Positions 1-8,780 of a stretch of 64,000 nucleotides of DNA are shown here, piece after piece. The DNA comes from Salinibacterium xinjiangense (lineage in GTDB: Bacteria; Actinomycetota; Actinomycetes; Actinomycetales; Microbacteriaceae). Location of the stretch: contig NZ_BMLC01000005.1 in NCBI RefSeq assembly GCF_014645015.1, forward strand, positions 1-64,000, in the 5' to 3' direction. The position numbers were made by a program, and so were the translations under genes. Position 1 is the stretch's first letter. Every line of letters starts with the position of its first letter. The notes beneath the pieces were generated by a model. It did not search any database and had not been told where the DNA came from. It saw only the letters and a program-made list of their open reading frames with translations.

Positions 1-496
1 ACGTCGCAAAGCGATCCACGCCTGACAGCCTCGAAACAGTCCCACCAGTCGACGCGGCCAACGAAACGGACGCAGACACAGATGTAGCTGCCAACATGCT
101 GAGATAGAGCGCAAAAATCATTACAACACCAGTGACAAGAAGGCCTGTACTAGATTTAGAGGGCGAATGCATCAAATCGCGTCTCGATACCCGAAATTCC
201 GGAGGCATTGCCACTGGAATGGCGGGACGGTGCGCCGACATTAATTCATCCTCAGGTTACGGTCCGCTAGTACGAACATTTAGGATTCAAGCTCAAGTTA
301 GATGCCACGTCAACTGTAATTTGTAGCCGTCCTGCCGGTTTTTTGTCGGTGATCGCCAACGCCATCAAGAACCTTGATGGTTCGGGAGGATCTGCTGGCG
401 ATCTTGTTGACTCTGTGACGTGACCTACGGTGACGGTGGTCGCCGATGGAACGACGTCGGTTAGGCCCGCTTCCAGCGCCGCTGTCGGGCGCCAAT
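1..496. other. No supported gene upstream of the first IS
   Basis: Only short overlapping open frames are present, and none resembles a known family. The region ends exactly at the inverted repeat of the first IS3-family element. It may be decayed sequence interrupted by that insertion. Confidence 0.5.
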
Positions 497-541
497 TGAA
501 GCGCCCCAGGTTTCCTGCCGCTCCCATGCGGGGTGCGGCTC

Positions 542-1501
542 TCAGTTGAGGGTCGCGTAGTGGGCGTTCTCGGACTCGACTGGTGGGACGTAGCCGAGGC
601 TCGAGTGAAGCCTAAGATTGTTGAACCAATCGACCCAGCCAGCGGTCGCGTATTCGACGTCGGCGATGGTTCTGTAGGGACCGTCGTGGAAAACGGTGGT
701 GCGGATGCACTCGGCTTTATAGAGCCCGTTGATCGTCTCCATGAGGGCGTTATCGTAAGCATCACGGACGCTTCCGATCGATGGCGCGATGCCGTCGAGA
801 GCGAGCTTGTCGGTGTATGCCAACGAAACATATTGAGATCCGGCATCGGAATGCGCTCTCAGCTGCTGCGGCTGAACAGGCCGGCCCTGACGCCCGCGTT
901 CCCACAGCCCCATCCGCAGCGGGATCATCACCAGCTCGACATGCTTCGAGGTCTGCGCGTGCCAGGCGACGATTCTCTGCGAGTAGACATCGATGATGAA
1001 TGCGACGTAGACCCAACCGGCCCAGGTGCGGCAGTAAGTGAAGTCCATCACCCAGGTGTGATCAGGGCCAGGTGCAGTGAAGTCCCGATTCAGCAGGTCA
1101 CCCGCACGGATCCCGTCCTTCGCGGGGATCGTGGTGCGCACCCCCTTGTCGCGGCGAATGCCCGATAACCCGAGCGCCCTCATGGCCCGGTCGATCGCTC
1201 CCCGAGACGCGCCAGGGACCGTCGTGCGGCGGATCAGCGCCGTCATCTTCCGCCGCCCATAAAGGCCTTCAGTGGTGAGCTTTCTGCGCTGATGGCCCGC
1301 GATCGTGGCAGTGGTCCAGGCCGCATAGCGAACAGCGCCTTGGACCGGAGCGTCGGTGACCGTCCGAGACGCGACAGCGCCGGTCTTCCAGGCCCGGTAG
1401 GTGCGCGCAGCGATCTGGCAGTCCTGCTCACGCAGAACCCGGCAGATCGACTCGACTGCGTACCCCTCGGATCTCATCGTGTCGATGAAACCCAACATCA
1501 A
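542..1501 (-). CDS. IS3-family transposase, OrfB
   Basis: A 319-residue DDE recombinase that cuts and joins the IS ends. An HTH_21-like N-terminal part (about residues 80-120) is followed by an integrase core. Catalytic residues are visible as D153 (WVMDFTY), D219 (HSDAGSQY) and E255 (ALMETINGLYK), with the 35-residue D-E spacing typical of IS3. A C-terminal NNLRLHSSLGYVPP segment completes the family pattern. It is normally made as an OrfAB fusion by -1 frameshifting, but OrfA here is broken. It overlaps the end of the OrfA frame by four bases. Confidence 0.92.
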   Translation of the reverse strand: MMLGFIDTMRSEGYAVESICRVLREQDCQIAARTYRAWKTGAVASRTVTDAPVQGAVRYAAWTTATIAGHQRRKLTTEGLYGRRKMTALIRRTTVPGASRGAIDRAMRALGLSGIRRDKGVRTTIPAKDGIRAGDLLNRDFTAPGPDHTWVMDFTYCRTWAGWVYVAFIIDVYSQRIVAWHAQTSKHVELVMIPLRMGLWERGRQGRPVQPQQLRAHSDAGSQYVSLAYTDKLALDGIAPSIGSVRDAYDNALMETINGLYKAECIRTTVFHDGPYRTIADVEYATAGWVDWFNNLRLHSSLGYVPPVESENAHYATLN

Positions 1502-1817
1502 CGGTTTCGGGGGTCGAGTTCCCCCACGAAGAAACTCGTCGCCTTCCGAAGAATCGCGACATCCTCACGCAGGCGCGTGTTCTCCGCCTCCAATTTCTTG
1601 ATCTCCGCATGATCGACGGAGCTCACCCCGTCACGGGTGCCATCGTCAATATCGGCTTGCAACACCCATCGGGGCACAGACTCGTGGCCGACACCGACCT
1701 GACGGCCCACGGCCGCTGACGCGGCGTCAACGACGGATACTCCGACCGGTGCTCCCGCGCCAGCCGAACTGCCCGATCACGGAGGGCAGAATCTATTTTC
1801 TTAGGCATGACATACAT
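1498..1817 (-). pseudogene. IS3-family OrfA, frameshifted
   Basis: The DNA-binding partner of OrfB. The first frame reads MPKKIDSALRDRAVRLAREH and then leaves the family sequence. A second frame resumes with VGRQVGVGHESVPRWVLQAD and runs through a leucine-zipper stretch (IKKLEAENTRLREDVAIL) to the ELDPRNR end. The frames are joined if one base is missing near 1720. A functional OrfAB fusion therefore cannot be made from this copy. Confidence 0.8.
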
Positions 1818-1970
1818 CCTTCCAACTCAAAAGGATGCTGCAGGAAACCTGAGGCGCTTCATGTTGCGGAAACGGAATTGGCCCTTACAACGTGTGTGTG
1901 GCTCATGTTAGTGTCGGGGATCAACGGGTCGCCCACGATACGTTCACCAGTCAGACGTTAGGGGACCGCA

Positions 1971-3755
1971 GTGAAGCGGCATCTTTGTGCAGTAATTACG
2001 ACTGCGATCACTGCAGCTTTAGTGCTCAGCGTCGGCGGCGTTTCGGCTACCGCCGCATCCGCCGGCAGTCAGGCTGCAATTTCCACCCTTCTGGATGAGC
2101 TCTTAACGGCCTCGCCGAGCATAGCCAGCTATGACCGTGCCTCCTTCACCCATTGGATCGATGCCGACGGTGACGGCTGTGACACGCGGAACGAGGTTCT
2201 CATCCTCGAATCTCAAACGGCGGTCACCCTGGGTGCGGGATGCAGCATCAGCAACGGGTCTTGGCTCTCCTACTATGACGGGGCTACTTGGACAAATCCC
2301 TCAGATGTCGATGTGGACCACATGGTGCCGCTTGGCGAGGCATGGAAATCGGGCGCGAGTGCATGGACCTCGTCACAGCGGCAGGCATTTGCTAACGACC
2401 TGGGTTTGGACGTTTCACTAGAGGCTGTAACCGACAATGTGAATTCGTCCAAGGGCGACCGCGATCCCGGGGCATGGCTTCCGCCGTTGAGTAACGTCCA
2501 CTGCCAGTACGCAACCAACTGGGTCCTCGTGAAGTACCGGTGGAATCTTGCAGTCGACAGCAATGAGCGAGCCGCGCTTCAGAGCATCATCGCGGGCACG
2601 TGCGCCTCGACGATTGTCACAGTGCCAGAAAAAGCGGGCACTCCCACCGTTCCGGCATCTGTGGAACGGTTGTGGGGGGTGGACCGCTACGCGACGGCAA
2701 TTGCTATAGCCGGTCAATACGCGGCGGGCGTGGACGCTCTCTATGTTGCCACCGGCACGAACTACCCCGACGCTCTTAGTGCAGCCCCCGCCGCTGCCGC
2801 TCAAGGCAGCCCGTTGCTGCTCACTGATCCATCGTCGCTGCCACTAAGTGTGGAACAGGAGATACGCAGACTTGCGCCGGCGTTGATCGTTGTCGTCGGA
2901 GGTCCCGGCGCCATCTCCAGCACCGTCTACGACAAGCTCGCAACGCTCGCGCCAGCGATCAGGCGAGATTCAGGCGTCGACCGGTATCAAACCTCCTACG
3001 CAATCAACCAAGCCGCGTTCCCGTCAGGGGCAAGTACCGCATTCATCGCCACAGGAAGCAACTTCCCGGATGCGCTCAGCGCATCCGCTGCTGCAGGAAG
3101 CATGGGAGCGCCCGTGATCCTTGTGAATGGCGCGGCAGCGAGCGTCGACACCGCAACCAGAAACCTCATCACTGAACTCGGCGTGACGAACGTGAAAATC
3201 GCTGGCGGAATCAGTGTCGTATCAGCAGGGATGGAGACATCTCTCAGCGGCATCACCGGTGTCACATCGGTGGTGCGTCATTCAGGAATCGATCGCTACA
3301 CCACCTCCAGTGCAATCAGCAGAGCCTCCTTCATCTCCGCCCCGACCGTCTATTTCGCGGTGGGAACTGGCTTCGCCGACGCCCTCGCCGGTGCTGCCCT
3401 CGCCGGCCTCAACAATTCCCCCCTTTATGTGGTGCCCACGAACTGCGTGCCCTCCTACGTGTTGACCGACCTGCAAGCTCTCGGCACACGACAGCGGGTT
3501 CTGCTCGGCGGCAGCAGTGTGCTCGGCGCGGGCGTTGAAGCACTCACACCGTGCGACTCCAGCACGCCCCCACCGCCACCGCCACCGCCCGTATCACCGG
3601 CGAACCCCGGTGATACCAAGAACTGTGGCGACTTCGGCACCTGGCAGGAAGCACAAGCCTGGTTCAACACCTACTATCCCTACTATGGGGACGTCGCCCG
3701 GCTTGATTTTGATAACGACCTGATTGCCTGCCAAAGCCTGCCTGGTCACCCCTGA
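1971..3755 (+). CDS. Secreted HNH nuclease with cell-wall-binding repeats and Excalibur domain
   Basis: A 594-residue exported protein. Residues 1-32 form a signal peptide (KR, hydrophobic core, ATAASA cleavage region). Residues about 50-210 match the DUF1524-type HNH nuclease family, with D116-H117 in DHMVPL and N156/N158 in DNVNSSKGDRD. Three cell-wall-binding type 2 (CWB2) repeats follow at about 232-325, 330-425 and 432-525, each carrying a GVDRY/GIDRY-type start and an FPDAL-type motif. A proline run (533-540) leads to an Excalibur-like calcium-binding tail (551-594, DFDNDLIAC), in which the usual glycine is leucine. The start is GTG with AGGGGA about ten bases upstream. It likely acts on extracellular DNA while attached to the wall. 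No immunity gene adjoins it. Confidence 0.85.
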   Translation: MKRHLCAVITTAITAALVLSVGGVSATAASAGSQAAISTLLDELLTASPSIASYDRASFTHWIDADGDGCDTRNEVLILESQTAVTLGAGCSISNGSWLSYYDGATWTNPSDVDVDHMVPLGEAWKSGASAWTSSQRQAFANDLGLDVSLEAVTDNVNSSKGDRDPGAWLPPLSNVHCQYATNWVLVKYRWNLAVDSNERAALQSIIAGTCASTIVTVPEKAGTPTVPASVERLWGVDRYATAIAIAGQYAAGVDALYVATGTNYPDALSAAPAAAAQGSPLLLTDPSSLPLSVEQEIRRLAPALIVVVGGPGAISSTVYDKLATLAPAIRRDSGVDRYQTSYAINQAAFPSGASTAFIATGSNFPDALSASAAAGSMGAPVILVNGAAASVDTATRNLITELGVTNVKIAGGISVVSAGMETSLSGITGVTSVVRHSGIDRYTTSSAISRASFISAPTVYFAVGTGFADALAGAALAGLNNSPLYVVPTNCVPSYVLTDLQALGTRQRVLLGGSSVLGAGVEALTPCDSSTPPPPPPPPVSPANPGDTKNCGDFGTWQEAQAWFNTYYPYYGDVARLDFDNDLIACQSLPGHP

Positions 3756-4149
3756 GCTCCGAGCATTCTCGCTGATCGTGGTCCGAAGGACACAGAGACT
3801 CAATTGCTGTGAGCAGTCGCGGGAATTGCCGGTGCTGCCGGCATGGCCGTGCTCGCCATTTTCAGCCCTGTAAGTCCTGGGATATTCCTCCGCTGATTTC
3901 GCTGGATCGTCCGGTATTCGGCAAGGTCAACCAGCCATCGGACAGGCTCTCAGATGTAGGCGCTGAAGTCCTGATCCGATTGCTACGCTCATCAGACCGA
4001 TCGGCGGGCTGGATGGCGGCACGGGAACAACGACCTGTGACGTTTGGCTTTCGACAGGACTTAACGGTCGAGTGGTGCGATCCTGAGATCGACGCGATTC
4101 GGCCAAAACGCGGGTCGGATCGAAGCTCTTCCAAGTCGACTTGGGGAAG
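3756..4149. other. No supported gene
   Basis: About 390 bases between the nuclease gene and the second IS3 element. The open frames are short, overlap on both strands and resemble nothing recognised. Confidence 0.5.
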
Positions 4150-4217
4150 TGACGTGCCCCATGGTTTGGTTACCCGAAATGGTGTGTGGATCGGGCTCTC
4201 TTTGAGAGGCTTCATCC

Positions 4218-4514
4218 ATGCCAAGTCCCTTTCCCGCTGAGTTCAGAATGCGAGCAGTTGCGCTCGTTCGCGCCGGCAAACCGATCACGACCGCAGCCGT
4301 TGAGCTGGGGGTGAGCGCGGCGGCGATTCACAATTGGGTTCGCCAGGATCAGATCGATCGAGGGGAACGCCCCGGGATAAGGACGCCGGAGAGTATGGAG
4401 TTGGCGAAGGCGAAGAAACGGATTCGGCAGCTCGAAACTGAAGTCGAGATTCTGAAGGTCGCGGCGAAGCTGCTCGGGGAGGATCACCCGGGCCCAAAGG
4501 GATTCACCCGGTAG
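4218..4514 (+). CDS. IS3-family transposase, OrfA
   Basis: A 98-residue DNA-binding subunit. The N-terminus MPSPFPAEFRMRAVALVR and the helix-turn-helix TAAVELGVSAAAIHNWVRQD are typical of the HTH_Tnp_1 domain. The C-terminal half (AKAKKRIRQLETEVEILKVA) is a leucine-zipper-like coiled coil for dimerisation. The stop lies just after a slippery site at 4493-4499, allowing -1 frameshifting into OrfB. Confidence 0.9.
   Translation: MPSPFPAEFRMRAVALVRAGKPITTAAVELGVSAAAIHNWVRQDQIDRGERPGIRTPESMELAKAKKRIRQLETEVEILKVAAKLLGEDHPGPKGFTR
4493..4499 (+). promoter_or_regulatory. Programmed -1 frameshift heptamer
   Basis: C CCA AAG fits the X XXY YYZ rule in the OrfA frame. A -1 slip here continues into the OrfB frame, which is open from this point. 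This is the usual way IS3 elements make the OrfAB transposase. Confidence 0.65.
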
Positions 4515-4525
4515 TCGAGACCCTC

Positions 4526-5371
4526 GTGAAGGCGGGCTACCGGGCCAAAGTCTGCTGCCGGCTTCTCGGCGTCAGCAGCCCCGGGTATTACAAATACAAG
4601 AACCGCGTCCTGTCGCCGACTCAGATGCGTCGGCAATGGTTGACCGGGCTGATCCGGGAGGTTCACAGAGCCTCGCGGCAAACCTACGGTTCCAGGCGCG
4701 TCCACGCCGAGCTGACCCTCGGGATGGGTGTTCGGGTCAGCGAGCGGCTCGTCGCCGTTCTCATGAGTCATGCCCGGATCGCCGGACTTCCGGGGCCGGC
4801 GAAGGTGAAGCGACTGCACGGGGTTGTGACCGCCGATGACCTCGTTCACCGCAAGTTCCACCGGCTCTCCCCGAACGAACTCTGGGTTACCGACATCACA
4901 GAACATCCCACGAGAGAGGGGAAGGTTTTCTGTTGCGCCGTGATGGACACCTTCTCCCGGAAGATCGTCGGCTGGTCGATCGACAACGCGCAGGACTCGA
5001 CTCTCGTCGTCAATGCCCTCGACATGGCGACTAAGAATCGCCAACCTGCCGCTGGCGGGATCGTTGATGCCGACCGCAGAGTCCAGTTCACCTCATGGGC
5101 GTTCACGAACAAGATCCGCGCCTCCGGGCTGATGCCGTCGTTTGGCACGATCGGCGATTGTTACGACAATTCGATGATGGAGTCGTTCTGGTCATCCATG
5201 CAGATCGAGATGCTGAACAGGAAGAAATGGCGCACGAGGATCGACCTGGCGAATGCGATATTCGACTACATCGAGATCTTCTACAACCGGCAGAGGCGCC
5301 ACTCACAGCTCGGATATTTGACACCGATCGAGCACGAGCTACGCTTCAACCAAACATCCATCCCGGACTGA
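4526..5371 (+). CDS. IS3-family transposase, OrfB
   Basis: The catalytic subunit, 281 residues from the first GTG, but probably translated as an OrfAB fusion after frameshifting. Catalytic acids are D123 (LWVTDITEH), D183 and E219 (YDNSMMESFW), with 35 residues between the last two. The block around the second acid reads DADRRVQF where the family normally has HSDRGSQF, so activity may be reduced. The end QRRHSQLGYLTPIEHE is the standard C-terminal signature. Confidence 0.9.
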   Translation: MKAGYRAKVCCRLLGVSSPGYYKYKNRVLSPTQMRRQWLTGLIREVHRASRQTYGSRRVHAELTLGMGVRVSERLVAVLMSHARIAGLPGPAKVKRLHGVVTADDLVHRKFHRLSPNELWVTDITEHPTREGKVFCCAVMDTFSRKIVGWSIDNAQDSTLVVNALDMATKNRQPAAGGIVDADRRVQFTSWAFTNKIRASGLMPSFGTIGDCYDNSMMESFWSSMQIEMLNRKKWRTRIDLANAIFDYIEIFYNRQRRHSQLGYLTPIEHELRFNQTSIPD

Positions 5372-5412
5372 TCTTCACACCCGCGCCGGTAACCAAGCTG
5401 TGGGGCACGTCA

Positions 5413-5657
5413 TTAGCGACGTCCGTGTTAATCAGCATCAGGTCAACAAGAGCGGCTCCAGAGTCGGCATCAACCGTCCTGACCTCCAATATACGAAGGA
5501 CGGCAAGCGCTATTACGTCGAGTACGACAAACAGCGATGCGGGAGCCCGGGCACAAGTCGGCGGGGAGATGCACACGAGCAGCGCGTCCTCGACAACGTC
5601 CCAACCATAGACCTCGGCGCTCAAGTGCTTTTGAAGCTCGTCGGCGCTTGCGAATGA
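5413..5657 (+). pseudogene. Truncated polymorphic-toxin-like C-terminal domain
   Basis: Beginning immediately after the IS right end, the open frame reads GINRPDLQYTKDGKRYYVEY, then a GTSRRGDAHEQRVLDN stretch. The pattern (RPD.Q.T, YYVE.D, RG..H..R...N.P) resembles terminal effector domains of Rhs/CDI-type or other polymorphic secreted toxins. That is recognition by pattern, not by alignment. The upstream part is missing, presumably removed or displaced by the IS insertion. A complete gene starts 24 bases downstream, the usual position of an immunity gene. No expression signal is visible for the remnant. Confidence 0.4.
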
Positions 5658-5681
5658 CCCGAATCGTGAGAAGCTCGGCGC

Positions 5682-6434
5682 ATGACTGAGCGCTCTTCGG
5701 ACAAATACGCTTCGCGCCTTCTCCTCGAGGGCGAGTGGCTACCGGTCACATCGACGATCCTTTTTATTCATGCGCCGGTCGAGCACTGTGTCGAGACACT
5801 CGTGAGCGGGGTTCGGGGTGTCCACGTTCGCCGCGAGTTCGGCAAGCCGCTCGTGCCGGAAACCGTCTCGGGCTCGCTCCCGGCTCTCCTGGCCAATCTC
5901 GTTCCCCTCGACTCGAGCCAGGATCGTCGCAACCTGCTACTTGCTACCGCGGATGCATCGTGGACGGCGATGTTCGGCTCGAACTGGCGGGGGTTCGACC
6001 CTCATTCGGCGATGAGCTGGTTCGGGGCGGCACGGATCGAGACGGTGGCAATCAGCGGCATCCCGAACGCTTACGAATCTGCTCTCGACAAGGGTTTCTA
6101 TGGTGAACGCAAGATCGAGTCGTACGAGATACCGAGTGAAGGGGAGCCGGTAGGGCAGTCGCTCGGGGTGAGGATGTCTGAGCCCCGCAAGTGGGAACTC
6201 GTGTCACCGAGCGCTTCGTTCCGTGTCGGCAACGTGTGGAATCCCGCGGCGAAGCGAATCACCGATCGGTTCACCCACGATCACCTGAGCGAAATGGCAA
6301 ACCGGTATGGTCTGCGACCCTTCGACGCCGACTTCTTCGCTCCCGAGGGAAGCGGGGTGCTGGTGTCGCGCACCGATGCTCCTCAGCCAGATGAGAGCCT
6401 GATCTCGCTCGCGATCGCGCGCGGCGAGCGCTGA
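5682..6434 (+). CDS. Hypothetical protein, possible immunity partner
   Basis: A 250-residue cytoplasmic-looking protein with no signal peptide or membrane segment and no family I recognise. It is rich in W and F (SWTAMFGSNWRGFDPHSAMSW) and ends in a hydrophilic tail. It starts with ATG 24 bases after the toxin-like remnant on the same strand, so an immunity role is possible by position only. A short inverted repeat follows at 6447. The long, clean frame with typical codon use supports a real gene. Confidence 0.7.
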   Translation: MTERSSDKYASRLLLEGEWLPVTSTILFIHAPVEHCVETLVSGVRGVHVRREFGKPLVPETVSGSLPALLANLVPLDSSQDRRNLLLATADASWTAMFGSNWRGFDPHSAMSWFGAARIETVAISGIPNAYESALDKGFYGERKIESYEIPSEGEPVGQSLGVRMSEPRKWELVSPSASFRVGNVWNPAAKRITDRFTHDHLSEMANRYGLRPFDADFFAPEGSGVLVSRTDAPQPDESLISLAIARGER

Positions 6435-6446
6435 GCGCACTGCGTC

Positions 6447-6488
6447 GGTCGAGCGAAGTCGAGACCAGGCCGAGCGAAGCCGAGGCTC
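6447..6488. repeat. Two short GAGCGAAG-centred repeat units
   Basis: GGTCGAGCGAAGTCGAGACC (6447-6466) is followed by a related unit, GGCCGAGCGAAGCCGAGG (6469-6486). Each can fold into a small hairpin around GCGAAG. Such units are common between genes in actinobacteria. There is no T-tract, so terminator function is uncertain. Confidence 0.4.
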
Positions 6489-6896
6489 ATCCACTCAAGA
6501 AGGCAACCGCCGCACGGTACCCGCCTTTGCAGCCATCCATGCGAGCCCGCTCGGCTTGAGTTCCACCGACGCGACGACCATGAGCATGACGAGCACTCCG
6601 AAAACGATCGTTTAGGACAGGTCAAACTGACTCACCTTGTACCCTGATTTTTTAGGGTGGAGGACCTGTCCAAAAGTCGTTGCTGAAATCAAAGTCGCCG
6701 AAACGCTGCCGTCGTGCTTTCTGACCAAGATCCCTGGAAGCTATCTGCCGTGTCTTGAATAGCTAATGATTATCGAGACATGCGATCGGGCAGATTTCAC
6801 GGGTCACAGATCGCTGCATTGCTGGGGGACTCGACTGTTTCGGAAACCCATCTCGGCGAGTTCAGGTGGTGAGCGCAACACCCTGAGTTCTATGGG
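6489..6896. other. No supported gene
   Basis: About 400 bases between the hypothetical gene and the IS30 remnant. No family similarity was recognised. Part of it is probably the left flank of the IS30 element, but no end could be defined. Confidence 0.4.
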
Positions 6897-7215
6897 GTGT
6901 CGTCGATGGGCAGACCGTGGTCGCTGTTGGATGTTCGTTTGGCGTTCTGGGAAGGGCTCGCCGCGGGGTTGTCGATGGCCGCTACGGCGCGGGCCGCGGG
7001 GGTTTCGTGGGCGACTGCCTACCGGTGGTTGAGCGACGATCAGAAGGTGCTATCTCCTCCAGTTGAAGATTTCAGTGTTCCCCGTTCGGGGCTCTTGTCG
7101 TTGCGTGAGTGGGAAGAGATCGGCTTCTAGCTCGCCAAAAGCCAGGGGGTGCGGCATATTGCCACGCTGCTGAATCGGGCGCCGTTGACGATCAGCCGGG
7201 AGGTCGCTCGGACCC
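6897..7215 (+). pseudogene. IS30-family transposase N-terminal remnant
   Basis: The frame encodes MGRPWSLLDVRLAFWEGLAA with an HTH (AARAAGVSWATAYRWL), then an in-frame TAG at 7128-7130. Similarity resumes with LAKSQGVRHIATLLNRAPLT and ISREVARTR. This is the DNA-binding part of an IS30 transposase. The catalytic domain is absent. The sequence runs directly into an oppositely oriented IS3 fragment near 7215. Confidence 0.75.
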
Positions 7216-7656
7216 GGCCCAGGCGGCGACACAGCTGAAGTCGGTCACCCAGGAATGATTCGGGAATGGGGCGGTGAAGTCCCGGTTCAGCAGATCACCG
7301 GCGCGTTTGCCATCCTTGGCAGGGACCGTGGTCCTGGTTTTCCTGCCGCGGACCAGTCCGTTCATCCCGGCCAGACGCATGAGGCGGTCGACCGTGTGCT
7401 TGGACACTCCGGGGAACCCGTTGCGGGACAGCCACGCCGTCATCGTCCGCAGCCCATAGAGGACCTCGGGTTTGGGCCGGCCCTTCGCGTCCCGCTGGTG
7501 AAGCCGGTGGAACACGTCGAGGATTCCGGCGTCGCTGAACGCGTGCGGCGGCGCGGCATGTCTCTTGCACGCCCGATATGTTCGCGCAGCGACCCCCACG
7601 CCCTGCATGCGCAGGACCTCACAGGCCGACTCGACTCCGCGACCATCAGCTTTCAT
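7216..7656 (-). pseudogene. IS3-family OrfB, C-terminally truncated
   Basis: It keeps the N-terminal region (VGVAARTYRACKR) and the start of the integrase core (AGDLLNRDFTAPFPNHSW, VTDFSCVAAWAG) with the first catalytic aspartate. It then loses similarity at the junction with the IS30 fragment, so the second aspartate and the glutamate are missing. Confidence 0.8.
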
Positions 7657-7673
7657 CTGGTCGATGAACGCGA

Positions 7674-7994
7674 CTATCCGTGGCGGCGAGGGTCGAGTTC
7701 CCTCGCGAAGAAAAACGCAGCAACTTTGAGGATCTCGTTTGTCTCCTTCAACTCACGAACCTCCTTCCTCAGCCGGCGTATCTCTTCCAGCTCCAAGCTC
7801 GAGGGCCCCGACTTCGTCCCGGCATCGGGTTGAGCCCGCCGGACCCACTTCCGCAGCGTCTCCGGGCCAACGTTCAACTTCTCGCCCAGGTCTCGGCATG
7901 CCGCCCACGGGGACGGGTAATTACGCAGACGATCCAGGGCCATCTGGGTCGCAGGCTGACGAACCTCGAGGGGATGTTTGTTGGGCATAACCAA
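7674..7994 (-). CDS. IS3-family transposase, OrfA
   Basis: A 106-residue DNA-binding subunit. It has an HTH region (AACRDLGEKLNVGPETLRKW), then a leucine-zipper-like helix (LELEEIRRLRKEVRELKE) and the family end FFFARELDPRRHG. Its partner OrfB is truncated, so it has no catalytic role here. It is the only undamaged gene left in this composite remnant. Confidence 0.8.
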   Translation of the reverse strand: MVMPNKHPLEVRQPATQMALDRLRNYPSPWAACRDLGEKLNVGPETLRKWVRRAQPDAGTKSGPSSLELEEIRRLRKEVRELKETNEILKVAAFFFARELDPRRHG

Positions 7995-8038
7995 ATCCTT
8001 TCAACGAAAGAAAGCGGCACGAAACCCGGGACGGTTCA

Positions 8039-8717
8039 GGGTTCGACGGCGGCTGTTCAGCAGCTTCGGTTGGGGATCAACGATTCAGAGATCATGGATT
8101 TGTCGGTGGGCGCGGAGAAAGTCGGCATCGATTGCCCGTTCGGCTGGCCCGATGAGCTCGTGGATTTTATCGCTGCACACTCGCGCAGAGAAGTCGCGCC
8201 GCGGGAATTGGCCGGATCGGCATGGCGCCGCCGACTCGCGTATCGAGACACTGACCGTTTCGTCAGGGAGAGGGTTGGCCGTTGGCCGTTGAGTGTGTCG
8301 ACTGATCGGCTCGGCCCAATGGCGATGCACTGTGTAGAACTTCTCTCCTTCTTTGAAGACAGGGGCGACATCATCGTGGATAGATCCGGGGCCGACGTAC
8401 TGGTCGAGGTCTATCCGCGGGCTGCTCTTAGGGTCTGGGGTGTCGCGGTCGACGGGTATAAGACCGAGCTCCCAGCGCGAGCGTCCGCAACCGAGAATCT
8501 GCAGGTTCTCGCACCGTGGCTTGACCTGCAGCCAGCACATGTCGCGTTGATGTCGCGGTCCGACGATGCGTTCGACGCGGTTGTTGCGGCACTCGTCGCT
8601 CGTGCTCACGCGCGAGGCCAGACGTATGGAATACCCGATCATTCGCGCGAACGGGCGAAAAGGGAGGGGTGGATGGCGCTGCCACTGGGAACGATTGGTG
8701 AGCTCGTTCACACCTAA
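8039..8717 (+). pseudogene. DUF429 protein, N-terminus removed by IS
   Basis: Directly after the IS end the frame reads LRLGINDSEIMDLSVGAEKV then GIDCPFGWPDELVDF, a DUF429 (RNase H-like fold, predicted nuclease) pattern. It continues to the normal C-terminus with a DAFDAVVAALVARAHA helix. The first 25-30 residues, including the usual first acidic motif, are missing. An open frame runs upstream into the IS, but that part is IS DNA and not a genuine start. A weak internal ATG at 8094 could make a shorter product of doubtful function. Confidence 0.75.
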
Positions 8718-8780
8718 GTGCCGCGATCCTTACATCGCCGACGCCGATCAAGGAGACAGTGCACGAGCGTTATCGCCTGA

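Larger units (their letters stand above)
497..1861 (-). mobile_element. IS3-family insertion sequence
   Basis: The element is bounded by 22-bp terminal inverted repeats at 497-518 and 1840-1861 that differ at one position. The ends are TGAAGCGC and GCGCTTCA. It carries OrfA and OrfB on the minus strand with the DDE motif intact in OrfB. OrfA is frameshifted, so the copy is probably inactive by itself. No clear target-site duplication is seen: AAT precedes the left end and TGT follows the right end. Confidence 0.9.
4150..5412 (+). mobile_element. IS3-family insertion sequence, apparently intact
   Basis: A 1263-bp element. The left end starts TGACGTGCCCCA at 4150, and the right end is its complement, ending at 5412. 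Similarity continues imperfectly for about 40 bp inward. OrfA and OrfB lie in the 0 and -1 frames and share a slippery heptamer, so the coding parts look functional. No 3-4 bp target duplication is evident (AAG before, TTA after). A related lone end is present at 40817. Confidence 0.88.
7211..8038 (-). mobile_element. IS3-family element, one end only
   Basis: The intact end lies at 8038 and reads TGAACCGTCCCGGGTTTCG on the minus strand, a standard IS3-type terminus. OrfA is complete, and OrfB is cut after its first 145 residues where it meets the IS30 remnant. The other inverted repeat is missing. The element cannot move by itself. Confidence 0.8.

Noticed and set aside
3809-4240. 143-residue plus-strand frame before the second IS
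   Set aside because: It crosses the IS left end, mirrors a frame on the other strand and resembles no protein.
7680-8093. Upstream part of the long frame leading into the DUF429 gene
   Set aside because: This stretch is the reverse strand of IS3 OrfA and the IS terminus. The similarity to DUF429 begins only after the IS end at 8038.
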